Positions 25,092 through 33,705 of a DNA stretch of 35,350 nucleotides are shown here, in pieces. The DNA is from Nostoc sp. GT001 (lineage in GTDB: Bacteria; Cyanobacteriota; Cyanobacteriia; Cyanobacteriales; Nostocaceae). Numbering within the stretch: position 1 is the stretch's first letter; the number at the start of each line of letters is the position of its first letter. The stretch covers positions 4,776,361 through 4,811,710 of the forward strand of contig NZ_JAUDRJ010000003.1 of the NCBI RefSeq assembly GCF_030382115.1, read 5' to 3'. A model generated the notes under the pieces. That model made no database searches and was not told the origin of the DNA. It was given only the letters and a program-made list of their open reading frames with translations. The translations under genes were made by a program, and so were the position numbers.

Positions 25092-26591
25092 TCATTGGTC
25101 ATCTTTTCCATCACCTCTGCCCCTCTGCTCCCCTGCCCCTCTGCCCTCATGCCCCTCTGCCCCCCTGCTTCCCACTTCCGGTTTCACTTGGACTGTGGCA
25201 CCAGGCACGAGGTTGAATTGTCCATCAGTAACTACTTGCTCGCCAGGTTTCAAGCCTTGCTTAATTACCGTTTCATTCCCAACGGTGTCGCCGACGGTAA
25301 TTAAACGCATTTCTGCTGTTTTGTCAGGTTTAACTACATACACAAACTGCCCCTTTTGTCCACTCTGTACTGCCTGAGAAGGAACAGTAATGGCATTTGG
25401 TTCTTCGCTGAGTTTGAGTACTACATTGACAAACTGCCCCGGAAACAGGCGCTCATCAGCGTTGGCAAAAGTACCTTTAAGTTGAATTGTGCCTGTTTGG
25501 GTATTGACTCCACTATCAACAAAGGTGAGTTCGCCCCGTACCGGATGCCCTGCATCTTTAGGAGGTAAAGCATCGACTTTTAATTTGCCGTTATTTGCAC
25601 TGTATTTCTTGATATCTGGCAGCAATCGCTGGGGAATAGAAAAGTTGACGTAAATCGGGCGAATTTGGCTGATTGTAATCAGCGGATCGGTAGCATTCGC
25701 CTGTACCAAGTTCCCTTGATTTAGCTTCAAGCTACCTGTGCGTCCAGCAATTGGTGAGTAAATAGAACTATAAGAAAGCTGAACTTTGGCATTGTCGATC
25801 GCAGCTTCATCTGATGCTACTACTGCCTGAGCATTTTGGACATCTGCTTGGGCTGCCGCCACTGCTGCTTGAGCATTTGCTACTGCACCTCGATCTGCAT
25901 TCACTGTCGCCTGTTGAGCATCAGCACTAGTTTGATACTGTTCGGCCTGTTCTTTACTGATTGCCCCTTCCTTGAGCAAACTACTATAACGTTGCGCTTG
26001 TGCATCTGCATTTGTTGCCTGGGCTTTATCCTTGACTACATTCGCTTTTGCCTGGTTCACTTGAGCGATCGCTTTGAGGACATTTGCCTGTGCCTGTTTC
26101 ACCTGGGCTAAATCTTTCGCTTTGGCAGCATTAGCTTGCATCAGCGCAGCTTGTAGAGGGCGAGAATCAATTTTAAATAACAAGTCTCCTTTTTTAACGT
26201 TCTGTCCTTGCTGAAAATAGACACCAGTAAGCTGACCGCCCACTTGAGACTTGACAGATACCGTAGAATATGCTTCGACCGTTCCCGTCGCCGATAGCTG
26301 TATTGGAATCGTTTTTTGAGTCGCAGTAGCAACCACCACTGGCACGGCTCGTTTTTTTCCTGCTTCTTTGCCACTTGATTGGGCTTCGGAAGCATTACAG
26401 GCACTACACAAGTAAGCTAGACTTAATATAAGTAGCGAAAACTGCCCTCTTTGAATAATGCTCTGAAAACGAGGAACAGTTTCAGCAGCCAAAGACGAAG
26501 GCTTTATCGTCTGAACAGGAGCTAAACAGCGCATATCAAAAATCTGGGGGAAAGGGGAAGCACAGACACATACTAGCTTGTCTTTAGACAT
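25092..26591 (-). CDS. RND periplasmic adaptor (membrane-fusion) protein
   Basis: 499 residues, AcrA/MdtA-like. An N-terminal hydrophobic segment (about 48-64) ends SLAYLCSAC-N, a plausible but non-classical lipobox. The first lipoyl half is EAYSTVSVKSQVGGQLTGVY, then FQQGQNVKKGDLLFKIDSRP. There is a long A/Q-rich coiled-coil hairpin (about 145-270), the second lipoyl half YSPIAGRTGSLKLNQGNLVQ, and barrel and membrane-proximal domains (KGTFANADERLFPGQFVNVV, GETVIKQGLKPGEQVVTDGQ). The tail from about residue 472 (GSRGAEGHEGRGAGEQRGRG) comes from a CTCCCCTGC repeat. The start at 26591 has GGAAG five bases upstream; M20 is an alternative. Confidence 0.93.
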   Translation of the reverse strand: MSKDKLVCVCASPFPQIFDMRCLAPVQTIKPSSLAAETVPRFQSIIQRGQFSLLILSLAYLCSACNASEAQSSGKEAGKKRAVPVVVATATQKTIPIQLSATGTVEAYSTVSVKSQVGGQLTGVYFQQGQNVKKGDLLFKIDSRPLQAALMQANAAKAKDLAQVKQAQANVLKAIAQVNQAKANVVKDKAQATNADAQAQRYSSLLKEGAISKEQAEQYQTSADAQQATVNADRGAVANAQAAVAAAQADVQNAQAVVASDEAAIDNAKVQLSYSSIYSPIAGRTGSLKLNQGNLVQANATDPLITISQIRPIYVNFSIPQRLLPDIKKYSANNGKLKVDALPPKDAGHPVRGELTFVDSGVNTQTGTIQLKGTFANADERLFPGQFVNVVLKLSEEPNAITVPSQAVQSGQKGQFVYVVKPDKTAEMRLITVGDTVGNETVIKQGLKPGEQVVTDGQFNLVPGATVQVKPEVGSRGAEGHEGRGAGEQRGRGDGKDDQ

Positions 26592-26646
26592 CGCATCTTC
26601 CGCAAAATGGCTGGTTGCGATTGATTCTAATTAGATAAGCGCAATA

Positions 26647-26675
26647 TTAGTTAAACTAAACATTAGTGTACTAAT
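26647..26675 (-). promoter_or_regulatory. two tandem dyads upstream of the RND operon
   Basis: TTAGTTAAACTAA (26647-26659) and ATTAGTGTACTAAT (26662-26675) share the half-site TTAGT/ACTAA and lie 56-84 bp before the adaptor start. This looks like a repressor operator pair of TetR or MarR type. No regulator gene is adjacent. Confidence 0.5.
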
Positions 26676-26803
26676 AATTTATTTTTTAGCCTACCCCTTT
26701 TGGAAAGAAATTCTTTTTAAGCCGTTGCGATCTGTGACTTTACTTTATTTATCTTTGATCTATGTACGTCAGAGTGGAAGCCTACTGACGGGGAAGCAAT
26801 CCT

Positions 26804-26946
26804 GAGTTTTCACGTCATGTGGAAAAGCCAACGGAAAACCTAACCCCCCAGCCCCCTCTTCCCTACAAGGGAAGGGGAGAAATCAAAGCCTCTCTCCTTG
26901 TAGGGGAGAGGTTTGGAGAGGGGTTTTCCAGATCCCGTGAAAAGTC
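26804..26946. mobile_element. MITE-like foldback element
   Basis: GAGTTTTCACG...TGGAAAA (left) against TTTTCCA...CGTGAAAAGTC (right) are terminal inverted repeats. The interior has AACCCCCCAGCCCCCTCTTC against GGGAGAGGTTTGGAGAGGGG with CTACAAGG/CCTTGTAG. It ends 10 bp from the stop of the sugar-transporter gene and may act as its terminator. No open gene. Confidence 0.7.
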
Positions 26947-26956
26947 AGCTGCTCCC

Positions 26957-28408
26957 TTAACTCCCCCTCTTCTCTTGCCTTTCTTTGAGTTTCAGCATAA
27001 TTTCAGCGTGCATCTCGCGGGTAATTGGGTAAAAATACGTTAAAATTAAACCAAAAATCAAACAAACTGTCGGTATAGGGTCAACGGCAACGCGAATAGC
27101 AAACAGTGCTGATTCCGGTTGGATGGGTAGCGGACTTCCGGCTACAGATTCTTTGAAACCAGCTACTTGCAAAGCATTTCCTACCAAAAATAGTCCCAAA
27201 GCTAAACCAAATTTTTGCAGCAAAACCATGAAGCCATAAAAAATGCCTTCTCTGCGTTGTCCGGTTTGCAGTTCATCTAATTCAATTACATCTGGAATCA
27301 TTGACCAGGGAATTAGATAAGCTGTGGATACACCAATACCTGCCATCACAGCCATCACATACATCAAAACTATTTGACCAGGCTGTAAGAAAAATAATCC
27401 GGCTGCTGCTATAATCCACAAACTCATTCCCAGAAAATAAACAACTTTTTTGCCGATTTTTTTACTCAACGCTCCCCAGACAAATAGCATCAACAGAGCA
27501 GTTCCTTGGACTGCAATCATGACTGTGGGCACATCTGATTCTTTGAGTCCCATACAATCGACTACAAAATAGGGGATAATGCTGGCTGTTACCTGCACAC
27601 CTAGCCAAGAACAAAGATATATACCAATAACAAATAAAAAAGGTCGGTTACTAAAGACAATTTTTAGCTGTTCAAAGAAAGGGAGAGATGCAGGTTCCTC
27701 GGTTTGGCTGCGTTTAGCCTCAAAAGCTAAGATGCGATCGCGGACTCCAAAAACGCACCAATATAATCCTAAAATCGAAATTACTGTACAAACTGCTGCT
27801 AAAACAAGATATTGTTGTTGGCGATCGGCAATCAGTGAAAAAACAATTTGCGTTAAAATCAACGATAAAATGCTGCCACCAATAGAAAATGTAAAGCGAT
27901 AGCTGTTAAGGCTGGTGCGTTCGTCGTAATCTTGAGTCAGTTCTGGAGTCATCGCCGTATAAGGCAAATTCACAACCGTGTAGAACGCCTGAGATAATAC
28001 ACCAATCCCTACGTAATACCAGAACAGCGGCCAAATGTTATCACTCCTATTTGCACTAAATTGCGGTACAATCCACTGCAAGAAAAATAAAATTCCAAAG
28101 GGAATTGCTCCATAAAACATCCAAGGAAGACGACGGCCCCAGCGACGAGATTTCGTTTTATCAGTCAGGAACCCGACAAACGGATCGTTTATGCCATCCC
28201 AGATTTTGCCAATCATCAAAATACTGCCCGCTAAACCCGCAGGGATACCAGCGACATTCGTGAAGAAAACCAGCAGAAAAAAGACGGAAATATTTGCGGT
28301 GATTGCTGGCCCTAAATCTCCTGCACCATAAGCCAGCTTTGTTTTTAGGTCGAGTTTTTCACTGAGAACATCTCGTTTGGCACCGCCATCAGCTGTAGAA
28401 TCATTCAT
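26957..28408 (-). CDS. GPH-family (MelB-like) sugar/cation symporter
   Basis: 483 residues from the ATG at 28408-28406; a TTG at 28420 would add four residues. Twelve hydrophobic helices. Family marks are KTKLAYGAGDLGPAI at the N-terminus, ILMIGKIWDGINDPFVGFLT (the aspartates equivalent to the MelB cation site), DKTKSRRWGRRLPWMFYGAI, and DYDERTSLNSYRF in the middle loop. YLIPWSMIPDVIELDE followed by RREGIFYGF is the second-half signature. It should carry a glycoside or related solute with Na+ or H+. No sugar-metabolism gene is adjacent, so the substrate is open. Confidence 0.92.
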   Translation of the reverse strand: MNDSTADGGAKRDVLSEKLDLKTKLAYGAGDLGPAITANISVFFLLVFFTNVAGIPAGLAGSILMIGKIWDGINDPFVGFLTDKTKSRRWGRRLPWMFYGAIPFGILFFLQWIVPQFSANRSDNIWPLFWYYVGIGVLSQAFYTVVNLPYTAMTPELTQDYDERTSLNSYRFTFSIGGSILSLILTQIVFSLIADRQQQYLVLAAVCTVISILGLYWCVFGVRDRILAFEAKRSQTEEPASLPFFEQLKIVFSNRPFLFVIGIYLCSWLGVQVTASIIPYFVVDCMGLKESDVPTVMIAVQGTALLMLFVWGALSKKIGKKVVYFLGMSLWIIAAAGLFFLQPGQIVLMYVMAVMAGIGVSTAYLIPWSMIPDVIELDELQTGQRREGIFYGFMVLLQKFGLALGLFLVGNALQVAGFKESVAGSPLPIQPESALFAIRVAVDPIPTVCLIFGLILTYFYPITREMHAEIMLKLKERQEKRGS

Positions 28409-28507
28409 AAAACTTTGCACTCATACTAAAATAAAAAATCTGCGACGCCAAATAGCCCGTCGTAGACATCGCCTTCAATACAGCCATCTATCACTCCCGT
28501 TAAACTT

Positions 28508-29023
28508 ATGCCAGACCTTTATGTTTCTTGGTCAGATTATCACCAAAAAATTGAACAACTGGCTATTCAGATTTATGAGTGCGGTTGGGAATTTAACCAG
28601 ATTATCTGTCTTGCCAGAGGAGGACTACGAGTTGGAGATATTCTCTCCCGTATATACCAGCAACCACTGGCAATTTTAGCAACCTCATCTTACAGTGGCA
28701 GTGGTAAGCAAGAAAGAAGTAATTTAGTTTTCTCCCGCCACTTGACAATGACTGCCGAAAAGTTAGGTTCGCGCATTCTCCTAGTGGATGACTTAGTAGA
28801 CTCTGGGGTAACACTCCAGCAGACTATACCTTGGCTCAAGCAAAATACTGATTTCCCCATTGAGGAAATTCGCACTGCCGTTCTTTGGTATAAAGCTTGT
28901 TCAGTTATAGCACCCAATTATTATGTTGATTATCTGCCTGAAAACCCCTGGATTCATCAACCTTTTGAACACTACGAGCAGATGAACATCGCAGAACTTG
29001 CGGGTAAAGTGAGTTCGTGTTGA
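28508..29023 (+). CDS. phosphoribosyltransferase-family protein
   Basis: 171 residues, type-I PRTase fold. The PRPP-binding loop is RILLVDDLVDSGVTLQQT (about 89-106), and IICLARGGLRVGDILSR (about 32-48) forms the first diphosphate contact. The segment YVDYLPENPWIHQPFEH near the end resembles xanthine-guanine/hypoxanthine PRTases, where W and I stack on the purine. Purine salvage (base + PRPP to nucleotide) is the best guess; the family also has regulators. It diverges from the symporter gene (about 100 bp) and is followed by a terminator. Confidence 0.9.
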   Translation: MPDLYVSWSDYHQKIEQLAIQIYECGWEFNQIICLARGGLRVGDILSRIYQQPLAILATSSYSGSGKQERSNLVFSRHLTMTAEKLGSRILLVDDLVDSGVTLQQTIPWLKQNTDFPIEEIRTAVLWYKACSVIAPNYYVDYLPENPWIHQPFEHYEQMNIAELAGKVSSC

Positions 29024-29049
29024 TAATTAAGAATTCAAAAAAGTTATGA

Positions 29050-29079
29050 AGTGAGCTTTTTTGGCTCACCAGATTTTTT
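29050..29079 (+). terminator. terminator of the phosphoribosyltransferase gene
   Basis: GTGAGC (29051-29056) and GCTCAC (29064-29069) enclose a T-rich loop and are followed by CAGATTTTTTA. It lies 27 bp after the stop. Confidence 0.75.
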
Positions 29080-29234
29080 ACTATATTTTGCCAATTTTAG
29101 TATATTTACTTACATCTCTGACAGCGTTAGAACCTTGGCGCTTCCGTGCCGATTTATTTTAATTGTGAGAGTGTAGACCCTGAGATCCAAAGCATACAAC
29201 AATTTGACTCCGAAGGTGTTTGAAGGCATTCGTG

Positions 29235-29427
29235 ATATCATGTCCGCTTGATTGCTTATTAAACCCGAAGAACCCCACCCCGCCAAAGCTACGCTTTGTC
29301 TCCCCTCCCCGCAAGCGAGGAGGGGATTAAGGGGAGCCAGCGCGGTCTTGGGGGTTTCCCCCATGAGCGACTGGCGTGTGGGGTGTAATGACTGCGGTTA
29401 GCATAACTAATTACGCGGACATGATAT
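29235..29427. mobile_element. MITE-like foldback, same family as 9301-9515
   Basis: Terminal 13-bp repeats ATATCATGTCCGC (29235-29247) and GCGGACATGATAT (29415-29427). The right end is identical to 9502-9514. The interior has ACCCCACCCC against GTGTGGGGTG and CTCCCCTCCCCGC against CGAGGAGGGG. There is no convincing gene inside. Confidence 0.75.
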
Positions 29428-29529
29428 GATGGGTAATTTTTTTCGGATATAAGCTGCCAATTGAGGCAACGCGAGATGCGATCTTGTTTTTGATCAGAAA
29501 TTACAACTAACCGAGTAATATATGTGCAG

Positions 29530-29565
29530 TTGACAAATGTAACCCTTGGGGTTACGATTCAGACA
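29530..29565 (+). promoter_or_regulatory. promoter and operator of higBA
   Basis: TTGACA (29530-29535), a 17-bp spacer and TACGAT (29553-29558) form a strong promoter whose start would be near 29565. The perfect dyad GTAACCCTTGGGGTTAC (29539-29555, 7-bp arms) fills the spacer and touches the -10, the expected site for autorepression by HigA. The predicted start lies at the GTG of higB, so the message may be leaderless. Confidence 0.7.
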
Positions 29566-29844
29566 GTGATTAAAACGTTTAAGCATAAAGGACTGGAAAA
29601 ACTTTTTGAACTTGATGATAGAAGCGGTATTCAGCCTAAACACGCAGAAAAATTACTAGATATTCTTGATAGACTTCATGCATCTTCTCAAGTTGAGGAC
29701 ATGAGATACCCAGGTTCTAGCCTTCACCAGTTAAAAGGCGATCGAAAAAATGAATGGTCGGTAAAAGTATCTGGAAATTGGCGTCTAACATTTCAATTTG
29801 AAGATGGTAATGCTTACGTTGTTGATTACGAAGATTATCACTAG
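29566..29844 (+). CDS. higB: HigB-like toxin of a type II toxin-antitoxin pair
   Basis: 92 residues from the GTG at 29566; the frame opens earlier (29524) but that lies upstream of the promoter. The sequence VIKTFKHKGLEKLFELDDRS, then GIQPKHAEKLLDILDRLHAS, then PGSSLHQLKGDRKNEWSVKV and NWRLTFQFEDGNAYVVDYED is the HigB/RelE-fold plasmid-maintenance-killer pattern. Such toxins cleave mRNA on the ribosome, with a basic/aromatic C-terminal site (family knowledge). The gene is followed after 10 bp by the antitoxin gene, the toxin-first order typical of higBA. It is flanked upstream by a MITE-like element. Confidence 0.92.
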   Translation: MIKTFKHKGLEKLFELDDRSGIQPKHAEKLLDILDRLHASSQVEDMRYPGSSLHQLKGDRKNEWSVKVSGNWRLTFQFEDGNAYVVDYEDYH

Positions 29845-29854
29845 GAATTTGATT

Positions 29855-30154
29855 ATGATAACTAAAAGAAAGCCGAGACATCCTGGTGCTTTGATTAAGC
29901 GTCAATATTTAGAACCTTTAAAGATGACCAATACTCAGCTAGCTGAGATTTTAGATGTCTCGCGTAAAACAGTTTCAGAAATTGTAAATGAGCAAGCTGG
30001 TATTTCTCCCACTATGGCGCTTCGTTTAGCAATAGCTTTTCAAACGACTCCAGAACTTTGGTTAAATCTTCAGCAAAACTACGATCTTTGGAATGCTGCA
30101 CAAGAATCTGAAAGTTTGAAAAAAATATCTCCTATCAATTTACAGCCTTCTTAA
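29855..30154 (+). CDS. higA: HigA-like antitoxin, XRE-type helix-turn-helix
   Basis: 99 residues from the ATG at 29855, which has AGGA 8 bases upstream; the frame is open earlier but overlaps the toxin gene. It reads RKPRHPGALIKRQYLEPLKM, then NTQLAEILDVSRKTVSEIVN, then EQAGISPTMALRLAIAFQTT and PELWLNLQQNYDLW. This is the standard HigA/VapI layout: HTH at about 26-60 and the conserved PELWLNLQxxYDLW segment that contacts the toxin. It should neutralise HigB and repress the pair at the dyad 29539-29555. Confidence 0.94.
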   Translation: MITKRKPRHPGALIKRQYLEPLKMTNTQLAEILDVSRKTVSEIVNEQAGISPTMALRLAIAFQTTPELWLNLQQNYDLWNAAQESESLKKISPINLQPS

Positions 30155-30177
30155 TTAGCAGTCTAATAGAATGTGTA

Positions 30178-30203
30178 AAGCCCAGAGATATCGCTCTGGG
30201 CTT
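30178..30203 (+). terminator. hairpin terminator after higA
   Basis: AAGCCCAGAG (30178-30187) and CTCTGGGCTT (30194-30203) form a perfect 10-bp stem with a 6-nt loop, 24 bp after the antitoxin stop. The following T-run is weak. Confidence 0.8.
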
Positions 30204-30359
30204 CTAATTATACAGATTTTAAATAAATTACTAGACTAACTTAACAGACTAGTGAAATTGATACTCAGAAAGTCGCATTTTCACCCCCGAATACCCCCAG
30301 TTTTTGGATTTCAACCTGGGAAAGGGGAAAGAAAAAACCTTTAACCTTTTTCCTAAGCC

Positions 30360-30505
30360 AACGTGAGTTCGACAAGTCTTATTTGACCTCTCCCCCAGTC
30401 CCTCTCCGACGCGGAGAGGGGAGCAAAAAGCTTAATTTTTCGTTTCTCCTCCCTTTCCGTTTCGGAGAGGGAGGCTGGGAGGGAGAGGTTCATCGAACTC
30501 ACGTT
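30360..30505. mobile_element. MITE-like foldback element
   Basis: Ends AACGTGAGTTCGA (30360-30372) and TCGAACTCACGTT (30493-30505) are perfect 13-bp inverted repeats. The interior ACCTCTCCCCCAGTCCCTCTC pairs broadly with GAGAGGGAGGCTGGGAGGGA. No gene. Confidence 0.75.
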
Positions 30506-30646
30506 AATAAGTCAAATTCCTAGCCTAAAATGTTTAACCGAGCAGTATTGGGAGGGGGGTGTCTTTTATCATCGGTCATTATTAAGGGCTTTCAGCCTGT
30601 TTGCGTTTGGTAACATACTTAGGTTCTTTCGCGTCAATTTACTTAG

Positions 30647-32020
30647 TTAAGTTTTTGATATCTCCCCAAACTTAGGACTCCACCACCCTTTTGGCGTACT
30701 GAAATAAGCCACATCTTTATGTTTGGTATCTTTACGCGATTGTGCGTTAGAACATCGCAACATTGTCTTACTCTGTCCCTCTTTGATGTAACTGTACTCC
30801 TCTAGAGGTTTCTTACATACTGGGCAGGGATATTCTGTGATCTTCACGGGAGGCTTTTGTTGATTCTCAGCTTGGACTGCTTTAGTTTGTGGTGGCTGCC
30901 AAGTTTTGTTAAAGTCGCTCCAAAATAGCACGACATTTTCACAGCCTTTTGTGCATTTGAGGAAATATTTCTTTTTAACCTTAGTACTCGGAATTTTGGC
31001 AAGAAAATTTTTGCATTCAGGGCATCGCGTCTTGGAAGTTTCATATTTGCGCTCAGTTATCACATTAGCTTTACCTATTGAGGAACTCGCAACTACAGTT
31101 TTAGCTTTGGTGAGTGCTGGGACAAAGTAATTCTGATTCCAACTAGTTAAATAATGCTGCCAAGAGTTTTTTCCTTCGGAAATGGCATCAAGAGCATCTT
31201 CCATTTTCGCTGTGAATTCCGCCTCTAGTAAATCCGGCAGTGCTTTGAGCAAAAACGCATCAACTTCTAACCCTAACGCTGTCGGTTGCAGATGGTCTTT
31301 TTTCAACTCGACATAATTGCGTTTTTTTAAGGTAGCAACAGTAGGAGCATAGGTACTTGGGCGACCAATTCCTTTACGTTCCATCAATTGCACTAATTTT
31401 GGTTCACTATAACGGGGTGGTGGCTGAGTCTGCTTCTTTTCATGTCCAGCATTCTCCAGTTTCAATGCTTGTCCCTGTTGTAATGAAGGTAAAACACTAT
31501 CCTTGCTGAGATTGTTCCAGTACCGAGCATAACCGTAAAATTCAATTACTTGCCCTCTAGCTGACCACAGTAGGGAACCAGACTGAGTAATCACCAAAGT
31601 TTTACGCAATTGAGCAGCACGACACTGAGAGGCAATTGACCGTTTCCAGATCATCACATACAAATTAAACTCATCATCAGGAAGTTCTAAACGCAATTGA
31701 ACTGATGGACGAAACACATCCGTGGGACGAATCGCTTCATGTGCTTCTTGAGCCGATTTGCTACTGCGATGCTTGGCGACTTGCTGCGGTACATTCGGCG
31801 GATCATTTTGCTCTAACCATTTACGGGCGCTGGCACAAAATTCTGGACTCAGCATTACTGAGTCTGTTCGCATATATGTTATCAGCCCTGCCTCATAAAG
31901 CTTTTGGGCCACAATCATAGTTTTATCGGGAGCAAACCTCAACTTTGAACCTAGCTGCTTGCTGAAGGCTGGAAGTTGTAAATGGTGGCGGTGGCTGGCG
32001 ATTAACGATTTTTCCTTCAA
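30647..32020 (-). pseudogene. topA: topoisomerase I-type gene, C-terminal part after frameshift
   Basis: This frame carries the second part of a type IA topoisomerase. It contains the active-site region KLYEAGLITYMRTDSVMLSP with the catalytic tyrosine, SAQEAHEAIRPTDV, the domain KGIGRPSTYAPTVATLKKRN, and two C4 zinc-ribbon-like modules (CPECKNF...C...C and CPVCKKP...C). Real homology begins at about 31949, reading SKLRFAPDKTMIVAQKL; the codons from there up to 32020 are out-of-frame sequence of the N-terminal half. The first half is in the neighbouring frame and is separated by one extra base at 31950/31951. It cannot act alone, because the Toprim domain is missing. Confidence 0.85.
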
Positions 32021-32816
32021 AATGAATCACCTGATGAGGATGTCGCTGTGCTTCTTCAACTAAACGTGTAGCCTCTGCTTCGGAAAGAACACGCTTAGAC
32101 TCCGGTGTTTCTGGACTATTACCCACTTTCGCGTCATCATGAGTTTCATTTTCTTGGTCTGCTGCATCCTTCGCAGAATCCACCGTCCCTTTGTAAAAAG
32201 CTCGAAATCCTTCCGCATAATCTACCCAGACACTCCAGTAATCTTGGGGGACAAAAGCCAGAATTTCGTTTTCTCGCTGACAAATCAGGTGTAACGTGGC
32301 GCTTTGGACTCTGCCAACACTCTTAGCACCGTTATTCAATGCCCAAACTAAAGGACTACCTTTATAACCTACCAACTTATCTAGGCAATCTCGGCACAAC
32401 CCAGCACCGATTAAATTTTGGTCTAGCTTTCTGGGATTAGCGATCGCACTCTGCACCGCCGATGCTGTAATCTCAGTATAAATTACTCGTTTCGGTTCCC
32501 TTAAACCTAGCGTTTCTTTGAGATGCCAAGCAATTGTCTCACCTTCCCGGTCTGGGTCAGTTGCTAAAACAACTTCATCAACCTGTCTAACCGCAGACTT
32601 GAGCTTCTGGATTGTTTCTTTTGCTCGTTGGTCACGCGGGACGTAATTGCACCGGACATTACTGCCGTCCATGACAAAGCCCAAGGAATCATCCCCTTCA
32701 TTGCTGAGTTCTCGGATATGACCACAACTAGCGAGAACTTTCCAATCTGAACCCAGAATTTGACTGAGTTTTTTGACTTTTCCGGGAGACTCGACCACAA
32801 GCAGGCGTTTGATCAT
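31923..32816 (-). pseudogene. topA: topoisomerase I-type gene, N-terminal part before frameshift
   Basis: From the ATG at 32816-32814, the frame encodes the Toprim domain: MIKRLLVVESPGKVKKLSQI with the conserved glutamate, and LATDPDREGETIAWHLK with the DxDxE metal site. Core domain motifs follow (CLDKLVGYKGSPLVW, SVGRVQSATLHLICQRE). At PPPPFTTSSLQQAA it should continue SSKLRF but instead reads RFKVEVCSR and stops at 31923. Deleting one of the two C bases at 31950-31951 (plus strand) restores the frame through to 30647, giving about 720 residues. It is divergent from the housekeeping TopA pattern (CRDCLDKLV in place of ARRxLDRLV), so it is probably a second topoisomerase copy. It may be a true frameshift mutation or a sequencing error. 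Confidence 0.85.
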
Positions 32817-33005
32817 AGCAACTGCATTCTTGATTCTCAGCAATAAACTGGCAATTGCAATTAGCGATGGCTGCGCCAACGCCAAGGGCGAACGCCTTTC
32901 TTTGTCATCTAGATTTTCTAGAATACTGTACCAAAAAGCTTTGGCAATTGCTTAACTCAGTTTAAAGGTAAGTAAGTCGGCGTAAGTATTTTTACTCTGT
33001 GACAG

Positions 33006-33530
33006 TTAGTAAAGAACTTTATTGTTTGCGTACATAACTACAGTCTGATAAGAAGCCGTCAAAGCCACTGCCAAAGCATCCGCAGCATCATCTGGCTTAG
33101 GAATTTCATCTAAATCCAACTCCCGTGCTACCGCTTCTTGCACTTCTGACTTATCAGCATTGCCATAGCCTGTTAAAGCTTGTTTAATTTGAGCCGGAGT
33201 AAACTCTACATAAGGAAGACGACGCTGGCCTAAGACTAAAATGACTATACCCCGCGCCTGTGCAACCAGGATAGTACTTGACATACGATAGAAGAATAGT
33301 TTCTCGATCGCCACTAAATCTGGTTGAAATTCCTCCATCACGGTGTGTAAATCATCAAACAAGGTACATAGGCGCTGTCCCATTTCTACATCTGCTGACG
33401 TTTTAATGACTCCAAAATCCAGCATATTTACTGTAGTCTCTGGTACTTTGTTGAGATTTTGTGTGCAGCTAATTGCCCCAAATCCTAAAATTGCCAGTCC
33501 TGGATCTAATCCTAAAATTCGTTTTTCCAT
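33006..33530 (-). CDS. ruvC: Holliday-junction resolvase RuvC
   Basis: 174 residues from the ATG at 33530-33528 (a TTG at 33548 is in frame). It starts [18 protein letters not shown] with the first catalytic aspartate D9. Others are E76 in LVAIEKLFF and the pair D148/D151 in [13 protein letters not shown], which complete the RNase-H-like acidic tetrad. RuvC dimers cut Holliday junctions made by RuvAB during recombination and repair (family knowledge). It is next to the split topoisomerase gene on the same strand but about 190 bp away. No ruvAB genes are near, as is common in this phylum. Confidence 0.95.
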   Translation of the reverse strand: MEKRILGLDPGLAILGFGAISCTQNLNKVPETTVNMLDFGVIKTSADVEMGQRLCTLFDDLHTVMEEFQPDLVAIEKLFFYRMSSTILVAQARGIVILVLGQRRLPYVEFTPAQIKQALTGYGNADKSEVQEAVARELDLDEIPKPDDAADALAVALTASYQTVVMYANNKVLY

Positions 33531-33705
33531 TAAATTCACTTTTACCAAGCCAGGGTTATTGTTTAACTAGAAATACTGGCAATGTTCACGACTTGCTCTT
33601 AGTCTAATAGGATTGATAAATATAATAGTTTCACGCCTGGTCTTTTAAACCAAGCGGTGTAAATTTTCTGTTAATTATTGTTTGTAGCACTGCTCCAAAT
33701 CAGGT

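Noticed and set aside
26819..27043. Plus-strand frame of 74 codons
   Set aside because: It lies inside a foldback element and overlaps the end of the symporter gene in antisense; repeat composition only.
29110..29364. Minus-strand frame of 84 codons
   Set aside because: Falls within the MITE-like element at 29235-29427; no recognisable domain or ribosome binding site.
30506..30646. Short minus-strand piece reading DAKEPKYVTKRKQAESP then stop
   Set aside because: Too short and without start or family. It might be a gene-end remnant, but this cannot be supported.
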